Shown here one piece after another: positions 24,947-34,802 of a stretch of 64,000 nt of DNA (position 1 is its first letter; every line of letters starts with the position of its first letter). Source of the stretch: Rhodobacteraceae bacterium HLUCCO07 (GTDB lineage Bacteria; Pseudomonadota; Alphaproteobacteria; Rhodobacterales; Rhodobacteraceae); assembly GCA_001314705.1 (NCBI GenBank), contig LJSU01000028.1, positions 124,001 to 188,000 on the forward strand, in the 5' to 3' direction. A program made the translations under genes and the position numbers. A model generated the notes under the pieces. That model saw only the letters and a program-made list of their open reading frames with translations. It made no database searches and was not told the origin of the DNA.

Positions 24947-24950
24947 GGTG

Positions 24951-25817
24951 TCAGCCACCCACCTGGGTCAGGGCCTGCGAAAGTGCCGTGGCGGCCTCGG
25001 CCGTACGTACCGAGAAACCCAGCATCGCCATGCCGTCCATGCGGATCACCGCCCTTGCCTGGCCCGCCGGCGTTGCCGCGATTGCAGGATGGGTGAAAAG
25101 CTGCTCGTCCGTCACGTCCATATCGCCTGTCCGATCCATCATCAGGATGATCTCGGCTCCGCTTTCGATGATCGCCTCGTCGGTCAGTGGCTTGTAGCCC
25201 TCGAACCCGGTGGCTGCGTTCTGGCCACCTGCCAGCGCGATGATCGCATCGGCGGCGGTGTTCTGGCCCCCGGCCAGAACCCGGCCTCCTTCCATCGACA
25301 GGATGAAGAGCACCGATTTGCCCGCGGTGCTGCTGGTTTCGGTCTGAACGGCATCGAGGTCATCATTGATCCGCGCTGCGAGTTCGGCCCCTTTTTCCGG
25401 CACGCCCAGCGCCTCGGCCACGGCGGTGATCTTGGTCGTGACCGCCGATGCGGTAAAGCCTTCGGGTATCTCGACCAGCGGGATCGCCGCTTCGTGCAAT
25501 ATCTCCAAGGCTTCGGGTGGTCCCGCGCCTTCCTGCGCGAGGATCAGGTCGGGATCGACCGAAAGGATGCCCTCGGGCGACAGCCGCCGGATATATCCCA
25601 CATCGGGCAAGTCGAGTGCCGCTTCGGGGTAATTCGACGTGGTGTCCCGCGCCACGAGCCTATCCTCTTCCCCGAGTGCATAGACGATCTCGGTGATCGC
25701 ACCTCCCACCGACACGATCCGCTGTGGTGCATCTGCCCGCGCGGTGCCGATCAGGAAAAGCGAGACCGCGAGACACAGGGCGGCCTGTGCCCAGAAAAAC
25801 GGATGCACCCGGGTCAT
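24951..25817 (-). CDS. hmuT: Heme-binding periplasmic protein HmuT
   Basis: Predicted 288 residues. The ATG at 25817 overlaps the hmuS stop (ATGA). Sec signal 'FFWAQAALCLAVSLFLIGTARA|DAPQ', then the BtuF/HmuT fold: 'RIVSVGGAITEIVYALGEEDRLVARDTTSNYPEAALDLPDVGYIRRLSPEGILSVDPDLI'. Binds heme in the periplasm and hands it to HmuU. The Tyr near 'PDVGYIRRL' lies in the region where HmuT proteins carry a heme ligand. Confidence 0.94.
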   Translation of the reverse strand: MTRVHPFFWAQAALCLAVSLFLIGTARADAPQRIVSVGGAITEIVYALGEEDRLVARDTTSNYPEAALDLPDVGYIRRLSPEGILSVDPDLILAQEGAGPPEALEILHEAAIPLVEIPEGFTASAVTTKITAVAEALGVPEKGAELAARINDDLDAVQTETSSTAGKSVLFILSMEGGRVLAGGQNTAADAIIALAGGQNAATGFEGYKPLTDEAIIESGAEIILMMDRTGDMDVTDEQLFTHPAIAATPAGQARAVIRMDGMAMLGFSVRTAEAATALSQALTQVGG

Positions 25818-26866
25818 GCAGTCACCTCCGCGTCCAATGTCTCGAAACCTGCGATCAGGGCATTCCATTCCCGCGCAGCGTCCTCGTCTCGCAGCACGCC
25901 GAAGAACTGGGCAATCAGCCGGCCTGCCGCGTCGAATGCCTCGACCGAGATGGCTTTGCCCCTTCGGGTCGATTTGGTCACGGCATAGACCTCGGCCAGG
26001 TGATCGCGACGCAAGTGCAGGTCGAACCCGGGGTCGAGCACGTTGATCCATGGCCCCATCTCGACGATCCGCTCGACCGGCCCGGAGTGGATCTCGATGC
26101 AGCCCGCGTTGCCGACAAAGACCATGATCGGGATGGCGGCCTCGGCGGCCCTGCTCAAAAGCGTTTCGATCACCCCGGGGGTAAGCTGCCTTGCATAGGG
26201 CGCCCCTGCCACGCGGTAAGCGCCCAGTCGGTTCATCTTGAGCCGCCGCGTCATCATCAGGAATTGATGCGTGTCAGTCAGTTTGTCCCATTCGGCGCGT
26301 AGCCGTTCGGCCTGATCCGGGCGCCCCTTGGCTGGCTCGACCGGTTTGCGTGGCACGTATCCGGGTGCGCCGGATTGATCGTCAAGCCGCAACTCCTCGA
26401 CCACTCCGGCCCATGCGTCGGCATTGGATCCCTCGCGCAGGAACACCTTGTGCACCGCATCGCCGGCGGCGTCGAAAACCTGGATCGTGCGGCGCATGCC
26501 GCGCTCGGTCTCCTGTTCGATGGCAAAGCCATGCACCCAGTGGTTGGGAAAGATGCGCAGGTCTATGTCCTCGTTCACGATCATCGCGGCATGGTCGCCC
26601 GGGGTGTAATTGTCGTAATGGCCCACCTTTTCGATCACGCAGCTTGCGTTGCGGGTCAGGGCCATGACCTCACCCAGCCGGGTCAGCGCGGGCATGATCC
26701 GGTCGGGATGGGCGGTGATTCGGGTGGCGGTTTCGCCCAGCGCAGCGGCCACGAGACCGGCCTCGGAAATGCCCAGCTTGTCGGCCAGATCGCGGTCGCG
26801 CATTTTGGGGTTTTCCATGCGCGCAGCCTTGATGTCAGACGCGGAAATCACGGTTGGTTCAGCCAA
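25814..26866 (-). CDS. hmuS: Heme-handling/degrading protein HmuS
   Basis: Predicted 350 residues with the two-domain HemS/ChuS/HmuS organisation; the halves share 'R.LG.V.ALTRNASCVIEKVGHYDNY' and 'EAAIPIMVFVGNAGCIEIHSGPV'. It accepts imported heme in the cytoplasm and may degrade it or deliver it. The start is TTG at 26866, backed by GGAGA 6 bases upstream; no ATG fits. First gene of the minus-strand operon hmuS-T-U-V-exbB-exbD-exbD-tonB. Confidence 0.94.
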   Translation of the reverse strand: MAEPTVISASDIKAARMENPKMRDRDLADKLGISEAGLVAAALGETATRITAHPDRIMPALTRLGEVMALTRNASCVIEKVGHYDNYTPGDHAAMIVNEDIDLRIFPNHWVHGFAIEQETERGMRRTIQVFDAAGDAVHKVFLREGSNADAWAGVVEELRLDDQSGAPGYVPRKPVEPAKGRPDQAERLRAEWDKLTDTHQFLMMTRRLKMNRLGAYRVAGAPYARQLTPGVIETLLSRAAEAAIPIMVFVGNAGCIEIHSGPVERIVEMGPWINVLDPGFDLHLRRDHLAEVYAVTKSTRRGKAISVEAFDAAGRLIAQFFGVLRDEDAAREWNALIAGFETLDAEVTA

Positions 26867-26964
26867 GACGGCTCTCCTTTTTCATCACGATGTTTGGGTG
26901 CGTCTGGCTGGTGGCCGGAATGCCACGTTTGCTGGTGCGCCGGGATCGAAACTCGATCTTCAAT

Positions 26965-26983
26965 GTTGACAAAAATAGTCGAC
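26965..26983. promoter_or_regulatory. Candidate iron-responsive operator between hmuS and hmuR
   Basis: GTTGAC-AAAAATA-GTCGAC: two 6-base arms as inverted repeats with one mismatch, A+T-rich centre, in the shared hmuS/hmuR promoter gap. It includes a TTGACA-like -35 for the hmuR direction. Iron control by Fur/Irr/RirA-type regulators is usual for hmu genes, but this sequence does not clearly match any of those boxes. Confidence 0.4.
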
Positions 26984-27088
26984 TTAAATAGCGAGTGCAA
27001 GTCTCCCATTGGCGGAGTGAACGAACACCACGAACGCAGCCAGCCCTGTGCCAGCCCGAACCGTCGTGAGGATTGGAAAGGGATAGGA

Positions 27089-29080
27089 ATGCGTGTGAAC
27101 TGCACCGTGAGGGCGGCGCTTATGCTGGGCGTTGCGACGATCTGGGCCTTGCCGGCCGTGGCCCAGGATGATGTGACAGAACTGGACGAAGTGACCCTCG
27201 GCAAGAGCAAGCGCGAGGTCAGGACCGACACCGCCAGGCCTGAAACCAATGTGGATCAGGAAGAGATCGAGGATCGCCAGGCCAGCACCATCGCGGAACT
27301 GACGGATTCGGTCCCTGGCGTGACGCTGATCAACGGGCAGTCACCACAAGGTTCGGGGATCAATATCCGGGGGTTCGGGGCGAACTCGACCTTTGGCAGT
27401 GACCAGAAGGTGCTTATCCAGGTTGATGATGCCGATGTCGGTGCCGAAGAACTCTATCGCATCGGCACCCAGCTTTATACCGATCCCGCGCTTTACAAGC
27501 AGGTGACGGTGATTCGCGGCATGGCCGGCACGCTGGAATACGGTTCGGGCGCGATCGGCGGGCTTGTCCGGCTCGAAACCAAGGACGCGTCGGATTTTAC
27601 CGGCGGCGTTCCGGGATTCAAGTTGCGCCAGACATTGCAAGCCTCGACCAATGGCGACGGGATCACCAGTTCGACGATCATGGCATGGCAACCGACGGAT
27701 GATTTCGAGGTTCTGGGCAATTTCACCTATTCGACGCAGGACGAACAGGTTGACGGTTCGGGTGCGGTGATCGGCAATTCGGGCTTCAAGCTGCCGAGCT
27801 GGCAGTTAAAGGCGAAGAAGACCTTCGGCGACGGCGACCATTCGCTCAGCTTCTCGATTGCCGAAACCGCGTCGGATGACAAGGACGTGCCCTATGACTC
27901 GTTCATGACCTCGGGCGGAAATTTCGGGAATGTCGACCGGCAGACAAGTCAGCGCACGGCGACGCTGGGCTATAACTACAACCCGGTAGGCAATGACCTG
28001 ATCGACCTCGACGTGACCCTGTCCTATGCGGACCAGAAGATCGACCAGAGCTATGTTCCGGGCAGTTCACCGCTCGAAGGCACGCCGGACTTTCCGTTCC
28101 TGCAACCGCTGGTCGATGCCGATCACCGTTACGAAACGACCAAGCTGATCTTCAAGAACACGGCCCGGTTCGAGACCGGCACGGTCTTTCACGACCTGCG
28201 CACCGGAGTGGAATTCAAGCACAAGAAACGCCGTGATGCATCTTCTGCGCCCGGTGGTACCGATGAGCGGATCGCGCTTTTCTTGGTCGATGACATGAGC
28301 ATCGGCGAGCGCCTGACCCTGACTCCGGCGTTGCGCTACGAAACCCAGAACATTGGAGACGACACCGCGTCTTATTCCAATGACGCGCTGATGGGCGGGA
28401 TCTCGGCGCACTACAGGATCGGCAACGGATTCGCGGTTTTCGGCTCGCTGGCCTATACCGAGAACCTGCCGATCATAGACGATCTCGATACCCCTGCCTA
28501 CATGACACAGAGTGAGAAGGCGAGCACGGTCGAGCTGGGCTTTTCCTATGACCGGCTGGACGTGTTCACGCCTGGCGATGACCTTTCGTTCAAGGTGACG
28601 GCCTACAAGACCAAGGTCTGGGATGTCACCTCCTACACCACGCCGACGATGGTGCCGGTCACGGATATCGAGATGGAGGGGCTTGAGCTCGAGACGGCCT
28701 ACAGCCTGTCCTCGGGGCTCTACATGGACCTCAACGCCAATATCCAGCGCGGACGGGAAACCGCCCCGGCGCCGGGCGGGGATTGGCGCGGGATTCCGGC
28801 GGATCAGCTGCGCCTGACCGTGGGCAAGAAATGGCAGGAAAATCTGGATCTTAGCTGGGAAGTCGTGGCCAATGACCGGATGAATCGGGCGGCCACGCCG
28901 ACGCCTTCGAACGTGGTGCACAACCTGCGGGGAACGTATCGTCCGCAGGGTGGATTGTTCCGGGGGACCGAGCTGCGGGTGGGGGTCGAGAACCTCTTTG
29001 ATCTCGACTACACGCCGCACCTTGCGACCCGCAAGGCCCCGGGGCGGACGATCAAGTTCACCGTGTCCAAGACCTTCTGA
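27089..29080 (+). CDS. hmuR: TonB-dependent heme receptor HmuR-like
   Basis: Predicted 663 residues. ATG 27089 follows GGAAAGGGATAGGA; the 901-residue track ORF starts inside hmuS sequence. Signal peptide 'ALMLGVATIWALPAVAQ', plug domain from 'TDSVPGVTLINGQSPQGSGINIRGFGANST', and a 22-strand-type barrel ending in Phe ('RTIKFTVSKTF'). It brings heme or hemoprotein-derived heme through the outer membrane with TonB energy. Ligand is inferred from the divergent hmuSTUV operon. I do not see a clean FRAP/NPNL heme-receptor box. Confidence 0.9.
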   Translation: MRVNCTVRAALMLGVATIWALPAVAQDDVTELDEVTLGKSKREVRTDTARPETNVDQEEIEDRQASTIAELTDSVPGVTLINGQSPQGSGINIRGFGANSTFGSDQKVLIQVDDADVGAEELYRIGTQLYTDPALYKQVTVIRGMAGTLEYGSGAIGGLVRLETKDASDFTGGVPGFKLRQTLQASTNGDGITSSTIMAWQPTDDFEVLGNFTYSTQDEQVDGSGAVIGNSGFKLPSWQLKAKKTFGDGDHSLSFSIAETASDDKDVPYDSFMTSGGNFGNVDRQTSQRTATLGYNYNPVGNDLIDLDVTLSYADQKIDQSYVPGSSPLEGTPDFPFLQPLVDADHRYETTKLIFKNTARFETGTVFHDLRTGVEFKHKKRRDASSAPGGTDERIALFLVDDMSIGERLTLTPALRYETQNIGDDTASYSNDALMGGISAHYRIGNGFAVFGSLAYTENLPIIDDLDTPAYMTQSEKASTVELGFSYDRLDVFTPGDDLSFKVTAYKTKVWDVTSYTTPTMVPVTDIEMEGLELETAYSLSSGLYMDLNANIQRGRETAPAPGGDWRGIPADQLRLTVGKKWQENLDLSWEVVANDRMNRAATPTPSNVVHNLRGTYRPQGGLFRGTELRVGVENLFDLDYTPHLATRKAPGRTIKFTVSKTF

Positions 29081-29150
29081 ACGCGGCGAAAGCGCCGGGT
29101 GGGCCGGGGCCCGCCCGGCCCGCGCGCGGCGCGTTCACCTTTGCACGCAA

Positions 29151-29233
29151 CACCCCGAAAACCGGGGGGTGACATCCGGCTGACATCCGTACACCGCCCG
29201 GCTGCCGCCGGAATCGCCCTACTACCGTTAACC
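29151..29233 (+). repeat. Dispersed intergenic repeat, copy A
   Basis: CACCCCGAAAACCGGGGGGTG hairpin start, then GGGGGGTGACATCCGGCTG (29164-29182), 14 bases, CCCGGCTGCCG (29197-29207), then GTTAACC at 29227. The two core blocks and their 14-base spacing are identical in copy B at 42.2 kb. Confidence 0.55.
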
Positions 29234-29414
29234 ACTGGTGGTCAGATTGTGTGTGACGACCGCGATCCTGTCACGCAGGCATCGGCAGGCCCGTTCAGAG
29301 GGTGAGGTCGTAGGGCGGGCGATCCAACAATTTGTGGAGGTGCCTTTTCTGCAGATCGCCCATGCGACGGCCCGCCGGAAAAAGATCGGGGCGTGTTGCC
29401 TTGGGCCGAAGTTT

Positions 29415-29469
29415 GCCCACCCGGAGCGGGCGCTGCCCTCCGGTCAGGACCGAATGACACCGGGTGGGC
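29415..29469 (-). terminator. 10-bp inverted repeat after pncB
   Basis: GCCCACCCGG (29415-29424) and CCGGGTGGGC (29460-29469) are exact inverted copies 35 bases apart, ending 1 base from the pncB stop. It may act as a terminator or mRNA-protecting stem; the loop is long and there is no good U-run. Confidence 0.35.
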
Positions 29470-29470
29470 G

Positions 29471-30760
29471 TCAAACCACAACCTCCATCGCTTCCTGCTC
29501 GCCGACCCCGAACACCCGCTTGTAGCGCGCGATCTCGTCGGCGGGGCCCATCGCCTTGCGGGGGTTGTCGGAGAGCTTGACCGTGGGGCGGCCCTCGGCG
29601 GCGACGGCCTTGCAGACCATGGAGAAGGGGGCGAGGGAATCGTCGGGGGTGAGGCCGCGGAAATCGTTGGTCAGGAGCGTGCCCCAGCCGAAGCTGACCT
29701 TGACCCGGCCAGAGAATTGCCGGTGCAGTTCGATGATCTTTTCGACGTCGAGGCCGTCGGAGAAGATCACCAGTTTCTCGCGCGGGTCTTCGCCGCGGCT
29801 TTTCCACCAGTCGATGGCGATCTCGGCGCCCTTGGCGGGATCGCCGGAATCGATGCGGATACCGGTCCATTGCGTCAGCCAGTCGGGCGCGCGGTCGAGA
29901 AAACCCCTGGTGCCGTAGGTGTCGGGCAGGATGATGCGCAGGTTGCCGTCATGGTCGCGGTGCCAGTCGGAGAGCACCTCATAGGGCGCGCGGGCCAGTT
30001 CCTCGTCGCTGTCGGCCAGCGCGGCATAGACCATGGGCAGTTCGTGGGCGTTGGTGCCGATCGCCTCGATGTCGCGTTTCATGGCGATGTGGCAGTTCGA
30101 AGTGCCGACGAAGGCGGGGCCGAGCCCCTCGATCATGGCCTGCACGCAGCGGTCCTGCCAGAGGTAGGAATGGCGGCGGCGGGTGCCGAAATCGGCGATC
30201 CTGAGGCCGTCGATCCCGCGCAGGCGTTCGATCTTTTCCCAGAGCTTGGTGAGGGCGCGGGCATAGAGCACCTGGAGTTCGAACCGGCCCATGCGGTTGA
30301 GCACGGCGCGTCCGCGCAGTTCCATCAGCACGGCAAGGGCGGGAATTTCCCAGAGCGTGACCTCGGCCCAGGTGCCTTCGAAGGTGAGCTCGAACTGGCC
30401 GTCGCGTTTCTCGAGGTGGTAGGGGGGCAGGCGGAGGTTCTCGAACCAGGTCATGAACTCGGGGCGGAACATCTGGCGTTTGCCGTAGAAGGTGTTGCCG
30501 CGCAGGAAGGTGGATTCGCCGCGGGTAAGCGAGAGCGAGCGGATATGGTCGAGCTGTTCGCGCAGCTCGCCCTCGTCGATGAGCTCGGCCAGGCGGACGG
30601 ATTTCGAACGGTTGATGAGCGAGAACGTGACCTGCGTGTCGGGCTTGTTGCGAAAGACCGATTGGCACATCAGCAGCTTGTAGAAGTCGTTGTCGATCAG
30701 CGAGCGCACGATCGGGTCGATCTTCCACTTGTGGTTCCAGACGCGGGTGGCGATGTCCAA
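29471..30760 (-). CDS. pncB: Nicotinate phosphoribosyltransferase PncB
   Basis: Predicted 429 residues. The start is the TTG at 30760 ('[31 protein letters not shown]'), with GGGGGA upstream; the 604-residue track ORF reads through the upstream gene. '[12 protein letters not shown]', '[15 protein letters not shown]' and '[18 protein letters not shown]' are typical of PncB. It makes nicotinate mononucleotide from nicotinate, PRPP and ATP, the step after PncA (33.1-33.7 kb), so both halves of nicotinamide salvage are here. Confidence 0.95.
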   Translation of the reverse strand: MDIATRVWNHKWKIDPIVRSLIDNDFYKLLMCQSVFRNKPDTQVTFSLINRSKSVRLAELIDEGELREQLDHIRSLSLTRGESTFLRGNTFYGKRQMFRPEFMTWFENLRLPPYHLEKRDGQFELTFEGTWAEVTLWEIPALAVLMELRGRAVLNRMGRFELQVLYARALTKLWEKIERLRGIDGLRIADFGTRRRHSYLWQDRCVQAMIEGLGPAFVGTSNCHIAMKRDIEAIGTNAHELPMVYAALADSDEELARAPYEVLSDWHRDHDGNLRIILPDTYGTRGFLDRAPDWLTQWTGIRIDSGDPAKGAEIAIDWWKSRGEDPREKLVIFSDGLDVEKIIELHRQFSGRVKVSFGWGTLLTNDFRGLTPDDSLAPFSMVCKAVAAEGRPTVKLSDNPRKAMGPADEIARYKRVFGVGEQEAMEVVV

Positions 30761-30798
30761 GGCGTGCGTCCCCCATTGTTGGCAGGTGTCGCACCGTT

Positions 30799-33048
30799 CT
30801 AGGACAGATCGGCAGGGGGCGGAAAGGGGAAAGGCGCGGCAGCGGGCGATTGGGCAAGGGTTTGCAACAGGTCGTCCTTGTGCAGGGGTTTGCTGAGAAA
30901 GCCGTTCATGCCCGCGGCCAGGCAGGCGGCGCGATCGGAGGCGAAGGCATTGGCGGTGAGCGCGATGATATGGGGCTGGGCCGGGGCCTCGGCCCGGATC
31001 GCGCGGGTCGCGGCGAGGCCGTCCATCTCGGGCATGGACATGTCCATCAGCACGATGTCGGGGCGGTGGCGGCGCGTCATCTCGACCGCCGCGCGCCCGT
31101 TCTCGGCAAAGAGCAGGGTGAATGGCGTGTCCTTGAGGAACTTTCGCACGAGAAGGCGATTGGTGCGGTTGTCCTCGGCGACAAGCACGACACGGTGGGC
31201 GAGGTCCGGCGGTCGGTCGGGCAAGGCGGGTGCGGGGTGCGTCGCGTCGGGGCCCCGGGCCATGTGCAGGGTGACGGTAAAGCATGAGCCCTTGCCGAGG
31301 GCCGAGGTCAGCGTGATGTCGCCACCCATCTCGCGCGCCAGCAGGCGCGAAATGGAAAGGCCGAGCCCGGTTCCGCCGAATTGCCGCGTCGTGGCGGTAT
31401 CGGCCTGTTCGAATTCGTCGAACACATGCGCGATCCGGTCGGGGGCGATCCCGATGCCGGTATCCTCGATCTCGAAGCGCAGGCGATGCCCGGTGCCCTC
31501 GCTCCGGGCCGAGGCGCGGATCGTGACACCGCCGCGGCTGGTGAACTTGATCGCGTTGCCGACGATGTTGATCAGGATCTGCCTGAGCCGCCCGTCGTCG
31601 CCCGTCACCCGGTGGGGCAGCGCGCCGTCGATCAGCAGGTCGAGCGTCAGCCCCCTGGCGCGTGCCTGCGGCTTGAGAATGGCGAGGGCCTCGCCGATGC
31701 AGGCCGCGGGGGAGAAGACATTGGCGTGCAACACCGGCTTGCCGGCGTCGAGCCGCGAAAACTCGAGGATGTCGTTGATGATGCGCAAAAGCGCATTGGC
31801 CGACTGGCGGATGGTCTGGACATAGTGTCGGCTTTCGGCGCCAAGCTGCGTCTCGGCGAGGAGGTCGGCCATGCCGATGATACCATTCATCGGTGTGCGG
31901 ATCTCGTGGCTCATCGTGGCCAGGAAACTGGCCTTGGCGCGTTCGCCCTTCTCGGCGGCGATCTTGGCCTCGGCCAGTTCGGCCTCATGCTTCTTGGCCG
32001 ATGAAATATCCCGTTCGATCGAGATGACCATTTCCACCGCGCCGGTCTCGTCGAGAACCGGCACGATGTTGGTTTCGATCCAGATCCGTCGCCCATCCTT
32101 GCGCTGGTTGAGGATCTCGGCCCGGTGCGCGCGGCCCGCCGCCACGGCGGCGGCGATACCGTCGCTGACCGCGGAATCGGTGTCGGGGGCGTTCAGAAGC
32201 TCGGACGGGCGCAGGCCACGCGCCTCTTGCAGGGAATAGCCGGTGATGCGGGTAAACGCCTCGTTCACCCAGAAGATGCAGCCGTCGGGCTCGGCCATGA
32301 TCACGCTGTCATTGGCGTGGCGGGCCACCAGCGACAGGTTGCGGGCCTCGCGTTGCTGCTCCTTGAGGTGGGAATTGGCGCGGGCGAGATCGAGGCTTTG
32401 GACCAGCAAGTCGCGGCTGTCGCGGGTGTGGCGCCGATGCCCCGAGACGACGAAGCCGAGGAAGATGTAGATCGCGTAACCCATGATCCCGGTCGCGATC
32501 AGGTCGAAAAGCGCCCGTTGCGACAGGCGCCCCTGCGTGACGATCTCGAACAGGAACAACCCCGCGAGGGTTGCGGCATAGAGTGCCAGCCGTACAAGCG
32601 CCGCGCTCCGGTGAAATGGCAGAACGAGTCCGGCGTTGACCGCGGCGCCCGCGGCGAACGCCATGGCAAAGGCCGTCGCCGTATCATCGGGAACGCCGAG
32701 CCATGCGAGTGCGATGCAGGCACTGATGGTCGCCGCCTGCAACCCGGCACTGACCGTCGCCAGCCGCGACAGGCGCGCCGGTTCGGCGCCGCGCGCCACG
32801 AGGCCGGGCACGGCACGCAGCAGGCCACAATCCAAGATTTCACCTGCCATGGCCAAGGTACCGGCCATCAGCCCGATAAAGGGCCCGGCCAGCAGGACGA
32901 GAGCGACACTGCCCAGCAGGGTCATCACCTGACGAGCCCAGAAATGCGATACGCGCCCGTGGGCATAGCGCAGAAACAACCCCGTGGGCGCGTTGCGGGC
33001 ATCGAACGCGTCGAGCCGCGCCCGGATATCCTGAATCGCCGCTGTCAT
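30799..33048 (-). CDS. Hybrid sensor histidine kinase with membrane N-terminus
   Basis: Predicted 749 residues. Residues ~40-200 hold six membrane helices; a PAS domain is at ~240-350 ('[26 protein letters not shown]'); HisKA with His381 in 'SHEIRTP'; HATPase with N-box '[10 protein letters not shown]' and G-boxes 'EDTGIGI', '[10 protein letters not shown]'; and a C-terminal receiver with phospho-acceptor Asp669 ('[11 protein letters not shown]'). No DNA-binding regulator or partner gene is adjacent. It lies between pncA and pncB, all on the minus strand, 38 bases before pncB. Signal sensed is unknown. Confidence 0.9.
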   Translation of the reverse strand: MTAAIQDIRARLDAFDARNAPTGLFLRYAHGRVSHFWARQVMTLLGSVALVLLAGPFIGLMAGTLAMAGEILDCGLLRAVPGLVARGAEPARLSRLATVSAGLQAATISACIALAWLGVPDDTATAFAMAFAAGAAVNAGLVLPFHRSAALVRLALYAATLAGLFLFEIVTQGRLSQRALFDLIATGIMGYAIYIFLGFVVSGHRRHTRDSRDLLVQSLDLARANSHLKEQQREARNLSLVARHANDSVIMAEPDGCIFWVNEAFTRITGYSLQEARGLRPSELLNAPDTDSAVSDGIAAAVAAGRAHRAEILNQRKDGRRIWIETNIVPVLDETGAVEMVISIERDISSAKKHEAELAEAKIAAEKGERAKASFLATMSHEIRTPMNGIIGMADLLAETQLGAESRHYVQTIRQSANALLRIINDILEFSRLDAGKPVLHANVFSPAACIGEALAILKPQARARGLTLDLLIDGALPHRVTGDDGRLRQILINIVGNAIKFTSRGGVTIRASARSEGTGHRLRFEIEDTGIGIAPDRIAHVFDEFEQADTATTRQFGGTGLGLSISRLLAREMGGDITLTSALGKGSCFTVTLHMARGPDATHPAPALPDRPPDLAHRVVLVAEDNRTNRLLVRKFLKDTPFTLLFAENGRAAVEMTRRHRPDIVLMDMSMPEMDGLAATRAIRAEAPAQPHIIALTANAFASDRAACLAAGMNGFLSKPLHKDDLLQTLAQSPAAAPFPFPPPADLS

Positions 33049-33127
33049 CGGTTTTACGCTGGTTCCCTTTTGCCGATATGGCTGGAGCCTAGCGCGTGAT
33101 GGGTTAAGAAACCCGCAATGCCCGCCC

Positions 33128-33724
33128 TCAGGCGAGGGTGACGCCCGCCTGCGTCATCTCGGCCTCTGCCGTGGCAAGCGAGCCGTCGAGGTCGATCGCC
33201 CGGCACAGATCGCGCCGCACGGTCACATCAAAGCCCAGCCGCGCGGCGTCGAGTGCCGACCAGGCGACGCAGAAATCGGTGGCAAGGCCGACAAGCGTAA
33301 GCCGGCCCACGCCACGCTCGCGCAGCCAGCCTTCGAGGCCGGTTGGCGTGCTGTGATCATTCTCGAAAAAGGCCGAATAGCTGTCGAGGCCCGGGTGCAT
33401 TCCCTTGCGCTGGATGAGTGCTGCGGGAACGGTATCAAGCGCGCGGTGAAAGGCGGCACCGGGGCTACCCTGGACACAGTGATCGGGCCAGAGCACCTGC
33501 GGGCCATAGGGCATTTCCACCGTCTCGAACGGGGCCTTGCCGGGGTGGGACGAGGCGAAGGAGGAATGCCCGGCCGGGTGCCAGTCCTGCGTCAGGGCCA
33601 CGGTATCGAACTCGCGCATCAGCGCATTGATGCCGGGCACGATCTCGTCGCCGCCCGCGACCGCGAGTGCGCCGCCGGGGCAGAAATCGTTCTGCATGTC
33701 GATCACGATCAGGGCATGGGTCAT
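33128..33724 (-). CDS. pncA: Nicotinamidase PncA
   Basis: Predicted 198 residues. ATG 33724 follows GAAAGGA; the track start is 18 codons upstream. Isochorismatase-like fold with catalytic Asp in 'VIDMQNDFCPGGALAV', metal-site 'TQDWHPAGHSSF' and catalytic Cys in 'VGLATDFCVAWSALDA'. It converts nicotinamide to nicotinate for PncB. First gene of the pncA-kinase-pncB set; divergent from trhO. Confidence 0.95.
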   Translation of the reverse strand: MTHALIVIDMQNDFCPGGALAVAGGDEIVPGINALMREFDTVALTQDWHPAGHSSFASSHPGKAPFETVEMPYGPQVLWPDHCVQGSPGAAFHRALDTVPAALIQRKGMHPGLDSYSAFFENDHSTPTGLEGWLRERGVGRLTLVGLATDFCVAWSALDAARLGFDVTVRRDLCRAIDLDGSLATAEAEMTQAGVTLA

Positions 33725-33822
33725 GGGCTGTCCTTTCGCTCCTTGCCCGAGACTGGCGGCAAGCCGGGGCGCGGTCAACCGGACCCTTGCAGGGCAAGGG
33801 TTTCGGGCGTAAATCGGCGTGC

Positions 33823-34728
33823 ATGTTCACCTGCCGCGCGCTTTATCACTTCGCCCGTTTCGACGACCCCGCCGCGTTGCGCGGGCCATTGCTGCGCCTG
33901 TGCGAGCAAAACGGGATCACCGGGTCGCTTTTGCTGGCGCGCGAAGGGATCAACGGGACGATCGCGGGCAGGTTGACCGGGCTTGACCGGGTTTTGGCAC
34001 ATATCCGTGCCCTGCCTGGCTGTGACGACATTACCTGGAAGGACAGCCCCGCTGCGGAGCAGCCGTTTCGGAGGATGAAGGTCCGCCTCAAGCGCGAGAT
34101 CGTGACCATGGGGCAGCCCGATGTCGATCCCATGCGCAAGGTGGGCCGCTATGTCGAGCCGACCGAATGGAACGACCTGATCCTCGCACCCGATGTCGCG
34201 GTGATCGACACGCGCAACGATTACGAGGTCGCGATCGGCACGTTTCGCGGTGCGGTGGATCCGCAAACCGCGAGTTTCCGCGATTTCCCGGCATGGTGGG
34301 AGGCCAACAAGGCGCGGTTTCACAACAAGCGGATCGCGATGTTCTGCACCGGGGGAATCCGCTGCGAGAAATCAACCAACTGGCTTTTGCAACAGGGCGT
34401 CGAGGAGGTGTTTCACCTCAAGGGCGGAATCCTGAAATACCTTGAAGAAGTGCCCGAGCAAGAGAGCACGTGGGAAGGCGAATGCTTTGTCTTTGACGGG
34501 CGGGTTTCGGTGGGCCACGGCTTGCGCGAGGGGCCGCACCTGCTCTGCCATGCCTGCCGTCGCCCGATCCTGCCCGAAGACAGGGCACGGCCCGAATACG
34601 AGGACGGCGTGAGCTGTCATCATTGCGTGGACGAGACCTCGGAGGCCGACAAGGCCCGGTTTCGCGAGCGGCAGAAACAGATAAGGCTGGCCGAAGCCCG
34701 CGGGGAACAGCATCTGCGCAGCGCCTGA
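33823..34728 (+). CDS. trhO: tRNA uridine(34) hydroxylase TrhO (rhodanese family)
   Basis: Predicted 301 residues. ATG 33823 fits the family start 'MFTCRALYHFARFDDPAALRGPLLRLCEQNGITGSLLLAREGINGTIAG'. Rhodanese domain with Cys loop 'IAMFCTGGIRCEKSTNWLL', then a C-terminal Cys-rich tail ('LCHACRRPILPEDR' and 'GVSCHHCVDE') as in TrhO/YceA. It makes 5-hydroxyuridine at the tRNA wobble position. It stands alone. Confidence 0.92.
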   Translation: MFTCRALYHFARFDDPAALRGPLLRLCEQNGITGSLLLAREGINGTIAGRLTGLDRVLAHIRALPGCDDITWKDSPAAEQPFRRMKVRLKREIVTMGQPDVDPMRKVGRYVEPTEWNDLILAPDVAVIDTRNDYEVAIGTFRGAVDPQTASFRDFPAWWEANKARFHNKRIAMFCTGGIRCEKSTNWLLQQGVEEVFHLKGGILKYLEEVPEQESTWEGECFVFDGRVSVGHGLREGPHLLCHACRRPILPEDRARPEYEDGVSCHHCVDETSEADKARFRERQKQIRLAEARGEQHLRSA

Positions 34729-34802
34729 GCTTTGGGCCTTTTCCCCCGGTGTCGGATGGTGTCAACTGCGCGGCGAAACACCGATCGAACTGGACCCGGA
34801 AA

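Larger units (their letters stand above)
29081..29470. other. Intergenic region between convergent hmuR and pncB
   Basis: 390 bases with no supported gene. It contains repeat copy A (29151-29233) and a wide inverted repeat next to pncB. Just after hmuR, CGGGTGGG-N6-CCCGCCCG (about 29096-29117) can form a G+C stem, a possible weak terminator. The ORF-track reading frames here are parts of longer antisense frames. Confidence 0.5.

Noticed and set aside
29471-31285. 604-residue version of PncB
   Set aside because: The extra 175 residues read through the end of the kinase gene out of frame; PncB proteins begin near '[11 protein letters not shown]'.
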